Assembly: GCF_000368085.1 (NCBI RefSeq)
Contig: NZ_KB849239.1
Coordinates: 1,707,082-1,771,081 of the forward strand
Reading direction: 5' to 3'
Origin: Acinetobacter nosocomialis NIPH 2119
GTDB lineage: Bacteria; Pseudomonadota; Gammaproteobacteria; Pseudomonadales; Moraxellaceae
Length of the DNA stretch: 64,000 nt
Below are positions 54,260 through 63,893 of the stretch, in pieces. Position 1 is the stretch's first letter. Every line of letters begins with the position of its first letter. Made by a program: the position numbers and the translations under genes. The notes under the pieces are model-generated. The model was given only the letters and a program-made list of their open reading frames with translations, did no database searches and was not told the DNA's origin.

Positions 54260-54928
54260 ATGCAGCAGTTGTGGACAGACATTGACGAATATATCGACTC
54301 ACATTTAATTCCCGAAGATCCCCGACTCGACTTTGCATTAAAAAATACCGACGAACACGGCTTTTCAAATCATCTTGCAGTTGCTCCAAACCAAGGCATG
54401 TTTTTACAAATGCTTATTCAGATGAATAAGTGTAAGCGAGTTTTAGAAATTGGAACTTTTGCTGCCTACAGTACGATTTGGCTAGGACGTGCCCTGCCTG
54501 AAGATGGCTATTTGCTTACCATTGAAGGTCGAGATACACATGCAGAAATGGCTCAAAAAAATATCGACCATGCGAATCTTCCTGTAAAAGTTGAACTAAA
54601 AGCTGGCCGTGCTGCCGATATACTTTCAGCAATAGATCCACAGTCGATTGAGCCTTTCGATTTTATTTTCATTGATGCAGATAAACAGGGTTATCCGGAG
54701 TATTTAGAACTCAGCCTTAAGTTTTCAAAATCAGGCACGATTATCGTGCTAGACAACGTCATCCGTGCGGGCGATATTTTGAATCCTGAAAACAAAAAAC
54801 CGAGTATTGAAGGTATTCGTGAAACCTTTAAAGCTTTAGAAAACCATCCGCAAATTCTGTCTTGTACAGCTTTACAAACGGTTGGCTCAAAAGGTCATGA
54901 CGGCTTCGCGATTGCAATTGTCAAATAG
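54260..54928 (+). CDS. SAM-dependent O-methyltransferase (class I, COMT-like)
   Basis: A 222-residue methyltransferase. SAM motif I VLEIGTFAAYSTIWLG, metal/catalytic Asp in FDFIFIDADKQGYPEY, and IIVLDNVIRAGDIL match the cation-dependent O-methyltransferase family 3 (catechol/caffeoyl-CoA type). Substrate unknown in bacteria. ATG at 54260 follows AGGTAA. Confidence 0.85.
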   Translation: MQQLWTDIDEYIDSHLIPEDPRLDFALKNTDEHGFSNHLAVAPNQGMFLQMLIQMNKCKRVLEIGTFAAYSTIWLGRALPEDGYLLTIEGRDTHAEMAQKNIDHANLPVKVELKAGRAADILSAIDPQSIEPFDFIFIDADKQGYPEYLELSLKFSKSGTIIVLDNVIRAGDILNPENKKPSIEGIRETFKALENHPQILSCTALQTVGSKGHDGFAIAIVK

Positions 54929-54999
54929 TGATCAAAAAATCATCTTTTCTATTTTATTATTTATAATCAAATAATTACTTTTATTACCCTTGCTTTTCC

Positions 55000-55034
55000 A
55001 TATAGTTATCCACAAGATTTGCGGATAACTATAT
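55000..55034. repeat. 12-bp perfect inverted repeat containing a DnaA-box-like sequence
   Basis: ATATAGTTATCC / GGATAACTATAT with an 11-nt loop, in the convergent gap. The left arm reads into TTATCCACA (55006-55014), a match to the DnaA box; the right arm on the other strand gives TTATCCGCA. Confidence 0.65.
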
Positions 55035-55044
55035 GCTGATCTCA

Positions 55045-55887
55045 TCATTTAGCCACAAGTAATGGCACAGTCGCGTTTCGGAATATGGTCGTTGCAATAC
55101 TTCCCAAGAAGAACTGATGAATTTTGCTATGGCTAAAAGCACCGAGCACAATAATCTGAATACCGTGTTCTTGTTGGTACTCAAGAATATTCTGGGCAAC
55201 ATCACCATATCGGTAAACAGTGACTACATCTAGGCCGGCTTCTTTAAGGAAATGTTCTGGTTCATTCAATATTTCAGGATGATCGCCCACATACACTAAA
55301 TGGCACTGTAAAGTCCGTAATAAATCACTTTGTGCAATACGGCGCATCATTTTTTGACACGTAGGAGAATATTCATAAGCAAATATAAAACGTGTCGGTA
55401 CTTTGAAGTTTTCACCAATAGTCAGAACCGTGCAATTTGCGCCTCGAATGAAGTTTTCGACATTGCTACCAATTGGTTTATGCTTTTCGGCAGCCCTTTC
55501 GCCCACTCGCCCTAAAATAACAATATCATTTTCATACAAGAGATTGAAACTTTGCTCTAGAAAATCCCCTTTTTCCTGAATTTTGGAGCATGTAATTCCG
55601 TGTTTTTCTTTAATTAGATCAGAGATATGTCTGAGTAAGTTATTGCTGTAATCTAAAGCGAGTTCACTTTGTTTTTGCTCTAATTCAGCCAACTCTTTAA
55701 GCAACATTGCATTGCTTTCAAAGCCGATTACACCACTTATTTCACCTAAGTGATAACTTGCTGGGTAGTAATCTAAAATTTGTAATAATACAAGCTCTCG
55801 TCCAGTTGCTTTCGCAACCCAAGCCGCTGCATCTGCAATAGCATTAATACAAGGTGATGAATCAATACACGCAATAACACGGTTCAT
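55045..55887 (-). CDS. universal stress protein, tandem UspA domains
   Basis: A 280-residue protein with two Usp domains (1-145 and 155-280). The first has the ATP-binding loop GRVGERAAEKHKPIGS, the second GAFSHSKIHQFFLGS, both fitting G-x2-G-x9-G(S/T)-like patterns loosely. Cytoplasmic stress protein; GAGAGGC ribosome site. Its exact role is not predictable from sequence. Confidence 0.9.
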   Translation of the reverse strand: MNRVIACIDSSPCINAIADAAAWVAKATGRELVLLQILDYYPASYHLGEISGVIGFESNAMLLKELAELEQKQSELALDYSNNLLRHISDLIKEKHGITCSKIQEKGDFLEQSFNLLYENDIVILGRVGERAAEKHKPIGSNVENFIRGANCTVLTIGENFKVPTRFIFAYEYSPTCQKMMRRIAQSDLLRTLQCHLVYVGDHPEILNEPEHFLKEAGLDVVTVYRYGDVAQNILEYQQEHGIQIIVLGAFSHSKIHQFFLGSIATTIFRNATVPLLVAK

Positions 55888-56042
55888 TTTTGCCTCTCTT
55901 CTTCAGGTCTATTTGCCTTGGAGATTTTTCTATAACTTAGCTTTAACTTAACATAGATAAAAATCCGTATGTTAAGGTTTATGTATTAAAATCCACTTTT
56001 TTGTTTAAAGATCAAACATTTTATTACATTCTTAAGACTGTA

Positions 56043-56654
56043 TTATTCTCTTAAACGGATAAATTTTGCTGGGTTTCCACCCACTATATGGTACGGCTCC
56101 ACATCTTTTGTCACCATACTATTCATACCAACTACAGCATGTTTACCAATTTTAATTCCGTCTTTAACTCCCACATGCGCGCCTAACCAAACATCTTTTT
56201 CAATTTCGATTCCCTGTGAACGAACAGGCTGTTGATATAGCGGACGGTCTAGTTGCATACCATGGTCAAAGGCATATAGATGACAATAAGCAGCAATACG
56301 AACTTGATCGTGTAGTTTTATACCAGCTCGACCACCATCTAAAATACAGTGGTGGTTAATAGCGACTTCGTTACCAATCTCAAGCGGTCCATGCAAACTA
56401 CAATCTGCCGCAATAAAACAATTGTCACCAATCTTAATTTTCCTACCTGGCTCGGCAAAAATATGGGCTAACGGTGAAATAAAACAGTTCTCCCCGATCT
56501 CGACTGTTTCCATATCCATTAAATAAGCCTGATATTCTTTTTGCCATTCTTCTGCCCAGGCACGGTGTTTGGGCTTTAAAGTCCAATATAGCCATGGCAT
56601 ATAATTTAAACGGTGCTTATGTTGCTCACGGTATTTGAGTAAAGAATCAGTCAT
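56043..56654 (-). CDS. hexapeptide-repeat acyltransferase
   Basis: A 203-residue left-handed beta-helix acyltransferase of the LacA/maltose acetyltransferase type. Hexapeptide repeats run from IGENCFISPLAHIF through KIGDNCFIAADCSLHG to GKHAVVGMNSMVTKDV, and the catalytic His lies in YAFDHGMQ. Ends with the standard VGGNPAKFIRLRE. It overlaps the YigZ gene by eight bases, so they are translationally coupled. Confidence 0.85.
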   Translation of the reverse strand: MTDSLLKYREQHKHRLNYMPWLYWTLKPKHRAWAEEWQKEYQAYLMDMETVEIGENCFISPLAHIFAEPGRKIKIGDNCFIAADCSLHGPLEIGNEVAINHHCILDGGRAGIKLHDQVRIAAYCHLYAFDHGMQLDRPLYQQPVRSQGIEIEKDVWLGAHVGVKDGIKIGKHAVVGMNSMVTKDVEPYHIVGGNPAKFIRLRE

Positions 56655-57246
56655 CTGCTAACTCCTCCTCAACTTTTAATTCTTCTCGGCCACGAGTGAC
56701 ATCACGGAGCTTTAAAGCAAGTGGCTCAATCTGGTGGATTTGTAATCTAGCTTCAATATCTACCCCTGTTGCAGTATAGGTTTCCTGAAAATCAATTTGC
56801 TGCTGCGTAAGCTCATATTGAAAAATAGCCCATTCATTAAAATGACAAGAAAAGTGAATGGTCTTCTTTTCAATAAGTTCAATTCGCTCAGCTAACAATA
56901 AGGATTGCCCAGCACAACCGCCATAGGCCCTTACTAAACCACCAGTTCCCAGTTTTATACCCCCATACCAGCGGTTCACCATGACGATAATATTAGTTAA
57001 GTCGTTGCCTTCAATAGTTGCCAGGATTGGACGCCCTGCTGTACCAGATGGCTCACCATCATCATTAAAGCGAACATTATGCCCAATTTTCCAAGCCCAA
57101 CATTGATGGGTGGTCGATATATCTTTATTTAATTCTAAAAATTCTTTCACTTGCTGTTCATTTTCTACTGGCGCAGCAATTGCCTGAAATCTACTTTTTT
57201 TAATTTCTTCTTCAAATGTAACCGGTGCTGCAATCGTAAAAGCCAT
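56647..57246 (-). CDS. yigZ: YigZ/IMPACT family protein
   Basis: A 199-residue protein with the family signatures NDDGEPSGTAGRPIL and NRWYGGIKLGTGGLVRAYG, and the N-terminal IKKSRFQAI. The family is thought to act in translation-stress regulation; the molecular function remains open. First gene of the coupled pair with the acyltransferase. Confidence 0.9.
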   Translation of the reverse strand: MAFTIAAPVTFEEEIKKSRFQAIAAPVENEQQVKEFLELNKDISTTHQCWAWKIGHNVRFNDDGEPSGTAGRPILATIEGNDLTNIIVMVNRWYGGIKLGTGGLVRAYGGCAGQSLLLAERIELIEKKTIHFSCHFNEWAIFQYELTQQQIDFQETYTATGVDIEARLQIHQIEPLALKLRDVTRGREELKVEEELADD

Positions 57247-57305
57247 AAATTAAATAAAGCATAATAAAAATCAAATTATAACGTGAAATTAATAGAAGCG
57301 AACCT

Positions 57306-57336
57306 ATAAAAAAAACCCCGAATTTCGGGGCTTCTT
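57306..57336 (-). terminator. terminator of the type I secretion operon
   Basis: AAGCCCCGA-AAT-TCGGGGTTTTTTTT on the minus strand, directly after the adaptor gene. Confidence 0.9.
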
Positions 57337-57912
57337 CTGTTATCTTTCTCGTAATGCTTCTTTCGCTTTATTAAATGGTTTAAGCAAGTAATCGAGTACA
57401 GTTTTCTCACCAGTACGAATATCTACCGTTGCCACCATACCCGGTGTAATACCAAAAGCCTTACCTTGTTTATTGTAGAGCTTGTCTGTATCAGTTCGGA
57501 TATAAACGCGATAGTAGAATTGATCCTGTTTAACTTCGTCACGAATCGTGTCTGGAGAAATAACGGTAACTTTACCTTTTAAACCACCATAAATTGAATA
57601 ATCATAAGCTGTAATCTTTACTAAAGCTTCCTGACCAGGGCGAATGAATGCAATGTCACGTGGCAAAATGCGAGCTTCAATCAGTAACTGTTCATCAATT
57701 GGAACAATCGTCATTAACTTACCATTTTGCGGAACGACACCACCATGAGTTGTTACTGTAATTTCTTTTACAACACCGCGTACAGGTGCTCTAAATACGG
57801 CACGCTCTAAACTGTCATTACGGCCCATCACGACCTGTTGTTGAGTTTGAGTGTCAGTATTTGCTTTAGATAACTCTTCACGTGCTTTAACGTAATATTG
57901 GTTACGTGCATC

Positions 57913-57918
57913 GTTCAT
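57913..57918. repeat. target-site duplication, left copy
   Basis: GTTCAT directly outside the left end of the IS; the same six bases lie at 59401-59406. Confidence 0.85.
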
Positions 57919-59400
57919 TGTAAGCCCAAAATAGAAATGTCCGGTTTCTCCAAAGTAAAAATGTCCGCTTTTAGAATATGCACTTTTGCAATTTCCTTAG
58001 CGGACGGTTTGATATGTTGGTGTCTATGTCGGATAAAGAACTTAAACGATTGTCGGTCTTGCAGGAAATCTGTGATCAACGCATAACCCAGTCCCAAGCT
58101 GCTCAGCTACTTCATATTTCAGAGCGTCAGATCAGGCGTTTATTGCAAAAATACAAAGCTCAAGGCCCAGCTGCATTAGCCCATGCCGGTCGTGGTCAAA
58201 TCAGCAATTCCAGGCTTCCTGAAGAGCTCAGACTCAAGTGCCTCAATATTGTTTCTGATCAACTGCATGGTTTCGGACCCACTTTAGCGCATGAAAAGCT
58301 CACCACCGTTCATGGCTTTGATATTTCAGTGGAAACACTGCGTTCCTGGATGATTGCAGCCGATTTATGGACTCCTCGTGCCAAGCGTCTGAAACGCCCG
58401 TATCAGCCTCGTTATAACCGGGACTGTTATGGTGAACTGATCCAAATCGATGGCTCACACCATGACTGGTTTGAAGGTCGAGCCCCTAAATGCTGTCTGC
58501 TGGTATTTATCGATGATGCCACAGGCAAATTACAGCATTTACGCTTCTGTAAGTCAGAATCAACCTTTGACTATATGATTTCAACACGTTTGTATGTTGA
58601 GCAGCATGGTAAGCCTTTAGCCTTCTACAGCGATAAACATTCAGTCTTCAGGGTGAATCAAAGCAGTAAGAAAGACACCAAGATTACCCAGTTTGGGCGC
58701 GTACTCAGCACCCTGAATATCGATATTATCTTCGCTAATTCACCACAGGCCAAAGGCCGTGTAGAACGAGCCAATAGAACGCTTCAGGACCGTCTGATCA
58801 AAGAAATGCGTCTGGAAGGCATCAGTTCGATTGCCGAAGCCAATGCCTGGCTACCCTGCTTCATTGAGCAGTTCAATCAGAAGTTTGCCAAGATGGCCTT
58901 TAATCCCAAGGATCTACACCGGACTGTCACTGAAACAGCCGAAGAATTAGATGATATTTTTACCTGGCGTGAACCCCGCAGAGTCACGAATAGCCTGACG
59001 ATCACTTATGATAAGTGCGTATATCTCTTGGAAAACACGGAAGAAAACCAAAGATTGATTGGCAAGTATCTTGAGTTTCTGGAATACCCGAATAGTACAG
59101 TCGCGATTGAATATCAGGGAAGAAAAATCAATTACAGCATCTTCGATAAATTAAGTCAGCTCAACCAGCGAGAGATTGTTGAAAATAAACGTTTGGGTTC
59201 TGTATTAGCCCATATTCAACAGCAGCATGAAGAACTAGAACAACAAAATAAACGCAATCGTTCTCAAAAGATGCCAAGCAGACGTGCACAGAAAACAGTA
59301 ATCAAAGAACGAAATCTGAATCCTGTGCTTGACTTGGAAATGTCGGTATAGGACATTTCTATTTGGTTTTAAGGTAGGACATTTCTACTTAGGAATAACA
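57919..59400 (+). mobile_element. insertion sequence, ISNCY/IS1202-type, 1482 bp
   Basis: Ends are TGT...ACA with imperfect 24-bp inverted repeats sharing the inner TAGAAATGTCC (left TGTAAGCCCAAAATAG, right TGTTATTCCTAAGTAG on the other strand). Subterminal repeats of AAATGTCC/GGACATTT occur near both ends (around 57935, 57957, 59351, 59375), probably transposase binding sites. One transposase gene fills the interior. The GTTCAT duplications and exact rejoining of the split adaptor gene fix both ends. Confidence 0.9.
58014..59351 (+). CDS. IS transposase (DDE, ISNCY/IS1202 type)
   Basis: A 445-residue transposase: N-terminal helix-turn-helix (QSQAAQLLHISERQIRRLL), then an RNase-H-like DDE integrase core with first Asp in IQIDGSHHDWFEG, second region FYSDKHSVFR, and third acid in AKGRVERANRTLQDRLIKEM. 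The Lys/Gln-rich tail (QQQHEELEQQNKRNRSQKM) is typical. Start assigned to ATG 58014; a further ATG at 58026 is possible. It appears intact, so the element may still move. Confidence 0.9.
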   Translation: MLVSMSDKELKRLSVLQEICDQRITQSQAAQLLHISERQIRRLLQKYKAQGPAALAHAGRGQISNSRLPEELRLKCLNIVSDQLHGFGPTLAHEKLTTVHGFDISVETLRSWMIAADLWTPRAKRLKRPYQPRYNRDCYGELIQIDGSHHDWFEGRAPKCCLLVFIDDATGKLQHLRFCKSESTFDYMISTRLYVEQHGKPLAFYSDKHSVFRVNQSSKKDTKITQFGRVLSTLNIDIIFANSPQAKGRVERANRTLQDRLIKEMRLEGISSIAEANAWLPCFIEQFNQKFAKMAFNPKDLHRTVTETAEELDDIFTWREPRRVTNSLTITYDKCVYLLENTEENQRLIGKYLEFLEYPNSTVAIEYQGRKINYSIFDKLSQLNQREIVENKRLGSVLAHIQQQHEELEQQNKRNRSQKMPSRRAQKTVIKERNLNPVLDLEMSV

Positions 59401-59406
59401 GTTCAT
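59401..59406. repeat. target-site duplication, right copy
   Basis: GTTCAT directly outside the right end of the IS, identical to 57913-57918. Confidence 0.85.
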
Positions 59407-60021
59407 TTTATTTTGCAAATCATTTGCTTCACGGCGTAAACGTAAAACCTCAACCTCACTGGCAGCGCCTTTGGCAACTAAAGGTTCAGTCATCGCTAAT
59501 TCTTGTTGAACCAACTGTAATGCTTGCTTCAAGCCAGAAAGCGTTTGCTGTAAATCAGCTCTGCGAGACTCATATAAAGCAGTCTCTTCGCGTACAAGCT
59601 TCGGATCTTTCGCTACAATTTCAGGAAAAACCAACGGTGTACCATTCACTTCTGCACGCAAACGTGCCGCTGTTGCCTGAGCTGCAATTAATAAAGATCT
59701 TGATTCACCTACATTCGAAGCAAAACGAGTCGGGTCCAACTGAGCAAGGATTTGTCCTTTTTGAACAATGTCACCTTCTTGTACATTTAATTTAGTTAAA
59801 ATACCGCCTTCTAAAGACTGAATAACCTGTTCTTTAGATGATGGAATGACTTTACCTGTACCTGTAGACACTTCTTCTAATTGGAAAAACCATGCCCAAA
59901 TAAAGAAAATAACGAGTCCAATCCCCACAATCCAAATGACCAAACTGGCACGTGGTAATGGTGGTTCACTATAAGATACATTCATTGAACGGGTGAGTTC
60001 TTGTTGTTGTTCGCTCATGAA

Positions 60022-62157
60022 TTATCCCCCTTGGCTTACTTGTTTTTGTTGGGCTGTTGATTGATTAAGTACTTGATCTCTTGGTCCATCCATCACGATC
60101 TTGCCCTCATTCACGACAATAATACGATCGACCAGTTCTAAAACAGCGCGGCGGTGTGTTGCCACAATCAATGTACGATGCGCCAACCATCCTTTAAGGT
60201 GATCAATGAGTTGCTTCTCGGCAACATCATCAATGGCTGCTGTTGGTTCATCGAGTAATAGAATATTCGGTTGACGTATTAATAAACGTGCAAGTAATAA
60301 AGCTTGTTTTTGACCACCAGAGAAACCGACACCACCTTCTAAAATGAGGTGATCCAGCCCTTCTTTTTTCTCTTGAATGAAAGGTAATGCACCTGTCACG
60401 ACCAAAGCACGAAGAATATCTTCATCGGTCGCAAGTGGCGCACCTAAGGTCAGGTTTTCACGGATTGTTCCGTAAAATAAATGAGCATTCTGGTTGAGTA
60501 ATCCCATATCACGACGTACATCGGATGGGTCAATTAAAGACAGATCTAAACCGTCCAGATGCACAGCACCTTGAGTCGGAGATTGCATGCCAGATAAGAG
60601 TTGAAGTAATGTCGATTTACCTGCTCCATTACGACCTAAAATTGCAATCTTTTCACCCGCACGAATTTGCAAATGGCGAATTGCCAGACTTGGTTTTGGG
60701 TCATCATCCCCGTATTGGAACATGACATTTTTTAATTCGTAATTACCGTTTAAAACAGCTTTATGAACCAAATGTGCACGATCAGCCTGATCAATTGGGC
60801 GTTGCATGAGTTCATCAAGACTTTGTTTAGCAACTTTTGCTTGCTGTAAACGACCTAATACCCCTGTAATTTGGGCAATCGGTGCCAACATACGTGAAGA
60901 AAGAATTGAACACGCAACGAGCGCACCCGTGGTCATTTCCCCATCCATTACCGCAAAACAGCCAACTAACACCACAATAGCGTAAGTTAAGCCCTGAACC
61001 ATTTGGGTCCAAGCCATTAAAGTACCAACAATTTTACGCTGTCTCATACCAATGTCGGCTGAAACTTCATTCATGTGGTTCCATTGGTTTTGGAAACGTG
61101 ATTCAGCACGTAATAGCTTGATATCTTCAATACCCTGTACTGCTTCTACAAGTATTGCGTTACGAATTGAAGACTCTCTCATACCTTCTTGTGCAAGTTG
61201 AGCCAATTTCTTTTGTACTAGAACACCTGGCAAAATCATAAGCGGCACAACAAGCAACATAACCCAGAATAATTTTCCTCCAATAATCGCAAAGATAATC
61301 AGGAACAAGAAAAAGAATGGGAAATCGGCAATTGCACTAATAGTAGTTGAGGTTACTAACTCACGAACACCTTCGAGTTCACGAATCTGGGAAATAAAAC
61401 TACCGGTAGATTTAGAGCGATCTTTATTTTTGATACGTAAAGCATGGCCAAATACACGGTCTGAGACACGTAAGTCGGCACGCTTACCAATAATATCGGA
61501 TAAATACACTCTCGAAACGCGTAAGGTAAACTCGAAAAGAGCCGCAATGAGTACACCACCTGCCAGCACCCATAAGGTTGGGATTGACTGAGATGGCACA
61601 ACACGGTCATAGACTTGCATTGAGAAAATAATGGTTGCCAATGCCAAAATATTGGCAATTAAAGAGGCAAACATAATATCGATATAACGTTTCCAGTCTC
61701 TTAAAACAATCGACCAGAACCAGTTAGCTTCGTATGGCTTGATATATTCATCAATACGGGCGTCTGGAATAGACGTTTCAGGGCGTAAAATATAGACATT
61801 TTTAAGTGTCGTTTTTAGTACGTCTAAAGATAAGTTTTGTGAAAGACCTTGATCTCCACTAAACTGAATGCTCACATTACCTTGCGTATCTGCTTTATCG
61901 ATTACACCGACTTGTCCATCATTAAACTCCACCATAACCGGTAAACGCCATGGGTTTAATAAGTCTAAAGAAAATGGTGCTTTACGAAGATTAAGACCGA
62001 CCTGACGCGTCATTAATTGCAATACATCATCTAGATTCTGGTTTTGGTTCCAGTCGAGTTGTAAACGAATTCTTTCTTCTGACGGTTCGATTCGGTAGTG
62101 TTTGGCAATAGTTAAGACCGCCTGTAACCAAGGCTGGTAATTTATTTTTGTCATCAT
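60022..62157 (-). CDS. LapB-type type I secretion ABC permease/ATPase
   Basis: A 711-residue exporter: N-terminal C39-peptidase-like domain lacking the catalytic Cys (about 1-130), six transmembrane helices (about 150-430), and an ATPase with Walker A ILGRNGAGKSTLL, signature VGFSGGQKQALLLARLL, Walker B ILLLDEPTAAID and H-loop VATHRRAVLE. Degenerate C39 domains typify exporters of large RTX adhesins. It overlaps the TolC gene's stop (ATGATG) and lies 3 bp before the adaptor gene. Without an intact adaptor the complex should not work. Confidence 0.9.
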   Translation of the reverse strand: MMTKINYQPWLQAVLTIAKHYRIEPSEERIRLQLDWNQNQNLDDVLQLMTRQVGLNLRKAPFSLDLLNPWRLPVMVEFNDGQVGVIDKADTQGNVSIQFSGDQGLSQNLSLDVLKTTLKNVYILRPETSIPDARIDEYIKPYEANWFWSIVLRDWKRYIDIMFASLIANILALATIIFSMQVYDRVVPSQSIPTLWVLAGGVLIAALFEFTLRVSRVYLSDIIGKRADLRVSDRVFGHALRIKNKDRSKSTGSFISQIRELEGVRELVTSTTISAIADFPFFFLFLIIFAIIGGKLFWVMLLVVPLMILPGVLVQKKLAQLAQEGMRESSIRNAILVEAVQGIEDIKLLRAESRFQNQWNHMNEVSADIGMRQRKIVGTLMAWTQMVQGLTYAIVVLVGCFAVMDGEMTTGALVACSILSSRMLAPIAQITGVLGRLQQAKVAKQSLDELMQRPIDQADRAHLVHKAVLNGNYELKNVMFQYGDDDPKPSLAIRHLQIRAGEKIAILGRNGAGKSTLLQLLSGMQSPTQGAVHLDGLDLSLIDPSDVRRDMGLLNQNAHLFYGTIRENLTLGAPLATDEDILRALVVTGALPFIQEKKEGLDHLILEGGVGFSGGQKQALLLARLLIRQPNILLLDEPTAAIDDVAEKQLIDHLKGWLAHRTLIVATHRRAVLELVDRIIVVNEGKIVMDGPRDQVLNQSTAQQKQVSQGG

Positions 62158-63686
62158 GGTTGTACTTCGAACCCCTGAATTGAAATATTATTTAAGCCAT
62201 AGGCTTGGCGGGAACGTCCTGTTGCTGCAATGTATTGAACAATGCTGTTATAAATGTCATAACGTGCTGATTCGAGTTCTGAGTTGGCACTATGAATGGC
62301 TTGTTCAGCATTTAATAAATCGACCAGTGAACGGGTACCGAGCTTATATTGCTCTTGGTAGAGTTCACGTGTACGAACCGTCGTTGCTTGGCGACTTGCC
62401 AAAACCTGCATTTGACGTTGTTTATTTTCAATTTGTTCACGACTTGTTCTAATTTGATCCAGCACATCCAGATAAACGGAATTGACTTTAGATTTAGCCG
62501 CTTCTTCAGCATAACTTGCCATTTTTACTTGTGAAGCGGTTGCACCACCTTGATAAAACTGACTTGTTGCTTCCAACATGACTGAACTATATAAGCCATC
62601 ATCCTTATCATTATTTGGATTTTTACCATTAATCGCCTGACTGACCGAGCCTTTAACAGCTAAGGTCGGATAACGTGTTAAACGGGTTTGTTCTTTTTGT
62701 GCTTTAGCAACCTCTACACTTGCCTGTGCGGCAATCATTTTAGGAATAGTATTAAACTCAGGTTCACCATAAAGGTCAGATTGCTTCACGAGGTCTTCTG
62801 AAATAATCCAACCAGTGCGAGTAACATCTGCACCGAGTAACGTTCTTAAATGCTGTTGATATTGACGTAACAATGATTGCTGCGCAATTAAGGTCGACTG
62901 CGCTGCTTGTAAGTATGATTGCGCCTGAATTGGATCTGCCTGACTCGCGACACCAGCGTTTGCTCGTAGATTAGCAATGTCTTGAATGCGTTGAATACCG
63001 GCAATTTGCTGCTCAGCAATTTTATTAAGTTGAAGATAACGCTGAATATTCACAATAGTTTGTGCAACATCCAAAGCTAGAGTATCAACACTGACTAAAA
63101 CATTCGCTTGTTCAACCTGAACTTTAGCCTGTTCAACATTCACACCTGATTTGACCTTACCAAAGTCATAGAGCATTTGAGTAGCACTTAAAGTGAGTAG
63201 CTGCCTACCACGCTCGCCAGTGCTTAAATCACCAGTTGAAATTCCTCCAGCCAGCTGGGGATAGTAACCGGCTTTAGCAACATCAACTCCTGAATTTTGA
63301 CCTGCTAAAGTTGCAATAGATTGTGAAATATCTGGACTACGCTGAATGGCAATTTTTACCGCATCTTGCAATGTCATCGTTCGAGATGGCAAGTTGGAAA
63401 AAGATGAAGCCGACTTATCATTAAGTTGAACAGTTGGAAATTCCTGCACAATAGAACGATCTAGCTTGAAATTACTAAGCTCGTGCATCTTGGCAACTTT
63501 AAAATCATCACTACTTTTAGGGACAAAAAGTTGTGACAAGTTTTCTTTCAGGGTGTGGTATTGCTCACTTGGTTTAGCAGCGTATATCACAACAGGAACA
63601 TGTAGTGTACTTAAAAGCATCAGCCCTTTCAGGAAAGCCTGCTTTCTACATTTCCCTTTCACTCTTTTCTGGTTATATCCAATCAT
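62154..63686 (-). CDS. TolC/LapE-type outer-membrane factor
   Basis: A 510-residue outer-membrane channel protein. Signal region LKGLMLLSTLHVPVVIYA (about 18-36), then tandem coiled-coil OEP repeats: PSRTMTLQDAVKIAIQRSPD and SQFYQGGATASQVKMAS, ending IAATGRSRQAYGLNN. It closes the tunnel of a type I exporter. First gene of the operon tolC-abc-hlyD. The large secreted substrate is not in the window. Confidence 0.9.
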   Translation of the reverse strand: MIGYNQKRVKGKCRKQAFLKGLMLLSTLHVPVVIYAAKPSEQYHTLKENLSQLFVPKSSDDFKVAKMHELSNFKLDRSIVQEFPTVQLNDKSASSFSNLPSRTMTLQDAVKIAIQRSPDISQSIATLAGQNSGVDVAKAGYYPQLAGGISTGDLSTGERGRQLLTLSATQMLYDFGKVKSGVNVEQAKVQVEQANVLVSVDTLALDVAQTIVNIQRYLQLNKIAEQQIAGIQRIQDIANLRANAGVASQADPIQAQSYLQAAQSTLIAQQSLLRQYQQHLRTLLGADVTRTGWIISEDLVKQSDLYGEPEFNTIPKMIAAQASVEVAKAQKEQTRLTRYPTLAVKGSVSQAINGKNPNNDKDDGLYSSVMLEATSQFYQGGATASQVKMASYAEEAAKSKVNSVYLDVLDQIRTSREQIENKQRQMQVLASRQATTVRTRELYQEQYKLGTRSLVDLLNAEQAIHSANSELESARYDIYNSIVQYIAATGRSRQAYGLNNISIQGFEVQP

Positions 63687-63845
63687 GCTTATCTTGTTGA
63701 TCTTGTTTGTTATCGTTTAAAAGCATCTCCATTCTACATAGTTTTTCAACGAAAACAGCATAATTGGTCGAATAAATCACACATTATTTTTTTATTAAAT
63801 GAGTGGTATATGTAGTTGTTTTTATTTATAAAACATCAAAAAACA

Positions 63846-63872
63846 AAAAAGAGGCCTTGACCTCTTTTTAAC
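63846..63872. terminator. terminator between lptB and the secretion operon
   Basis: AAAAAGAGG-CCTTGA-CCTCTTTTT, symmetrical tracts. Confidence 0.85.
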
Positions 63873-63893
63873 CAATTAGATTAATGACTTTAA

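Larger units (their letters stand above)
57340..60018 (-). pseudogene. HlyD/LapC-type membrane fusion protein, interrupted by an IS
   Basis: N-terminal part 60018-59401 (MSEQQQELTRSMNVSYSEPP, a membrane segment LVIWIVGIGLVIFFIWAWFF at about 26-45, then biotinyl/lipoyl half GGILTKLNVQEGD and coiled coil) and C-terminal part 57918-57340 (coiled coil end, second lipoyl half RAPVRGVVKEITV, beta-barrel to ALRER) flank the IS. Rejoined across one copy of the 6-bp duplication, the frame reads LQNKMNDARNQYY without a gap, giving about 400 residues. As it stands, the first part ends a few codons into the IS (CYS stop), so no full adaptor is made. Confidence 0.9.

Noticed and set aside
59424..59795. 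123-codon plus ORF next to the IS
   Set aside because: Antisense to the N-terminal half of the adaptor gene, not part of the IS, which ends at 59400.
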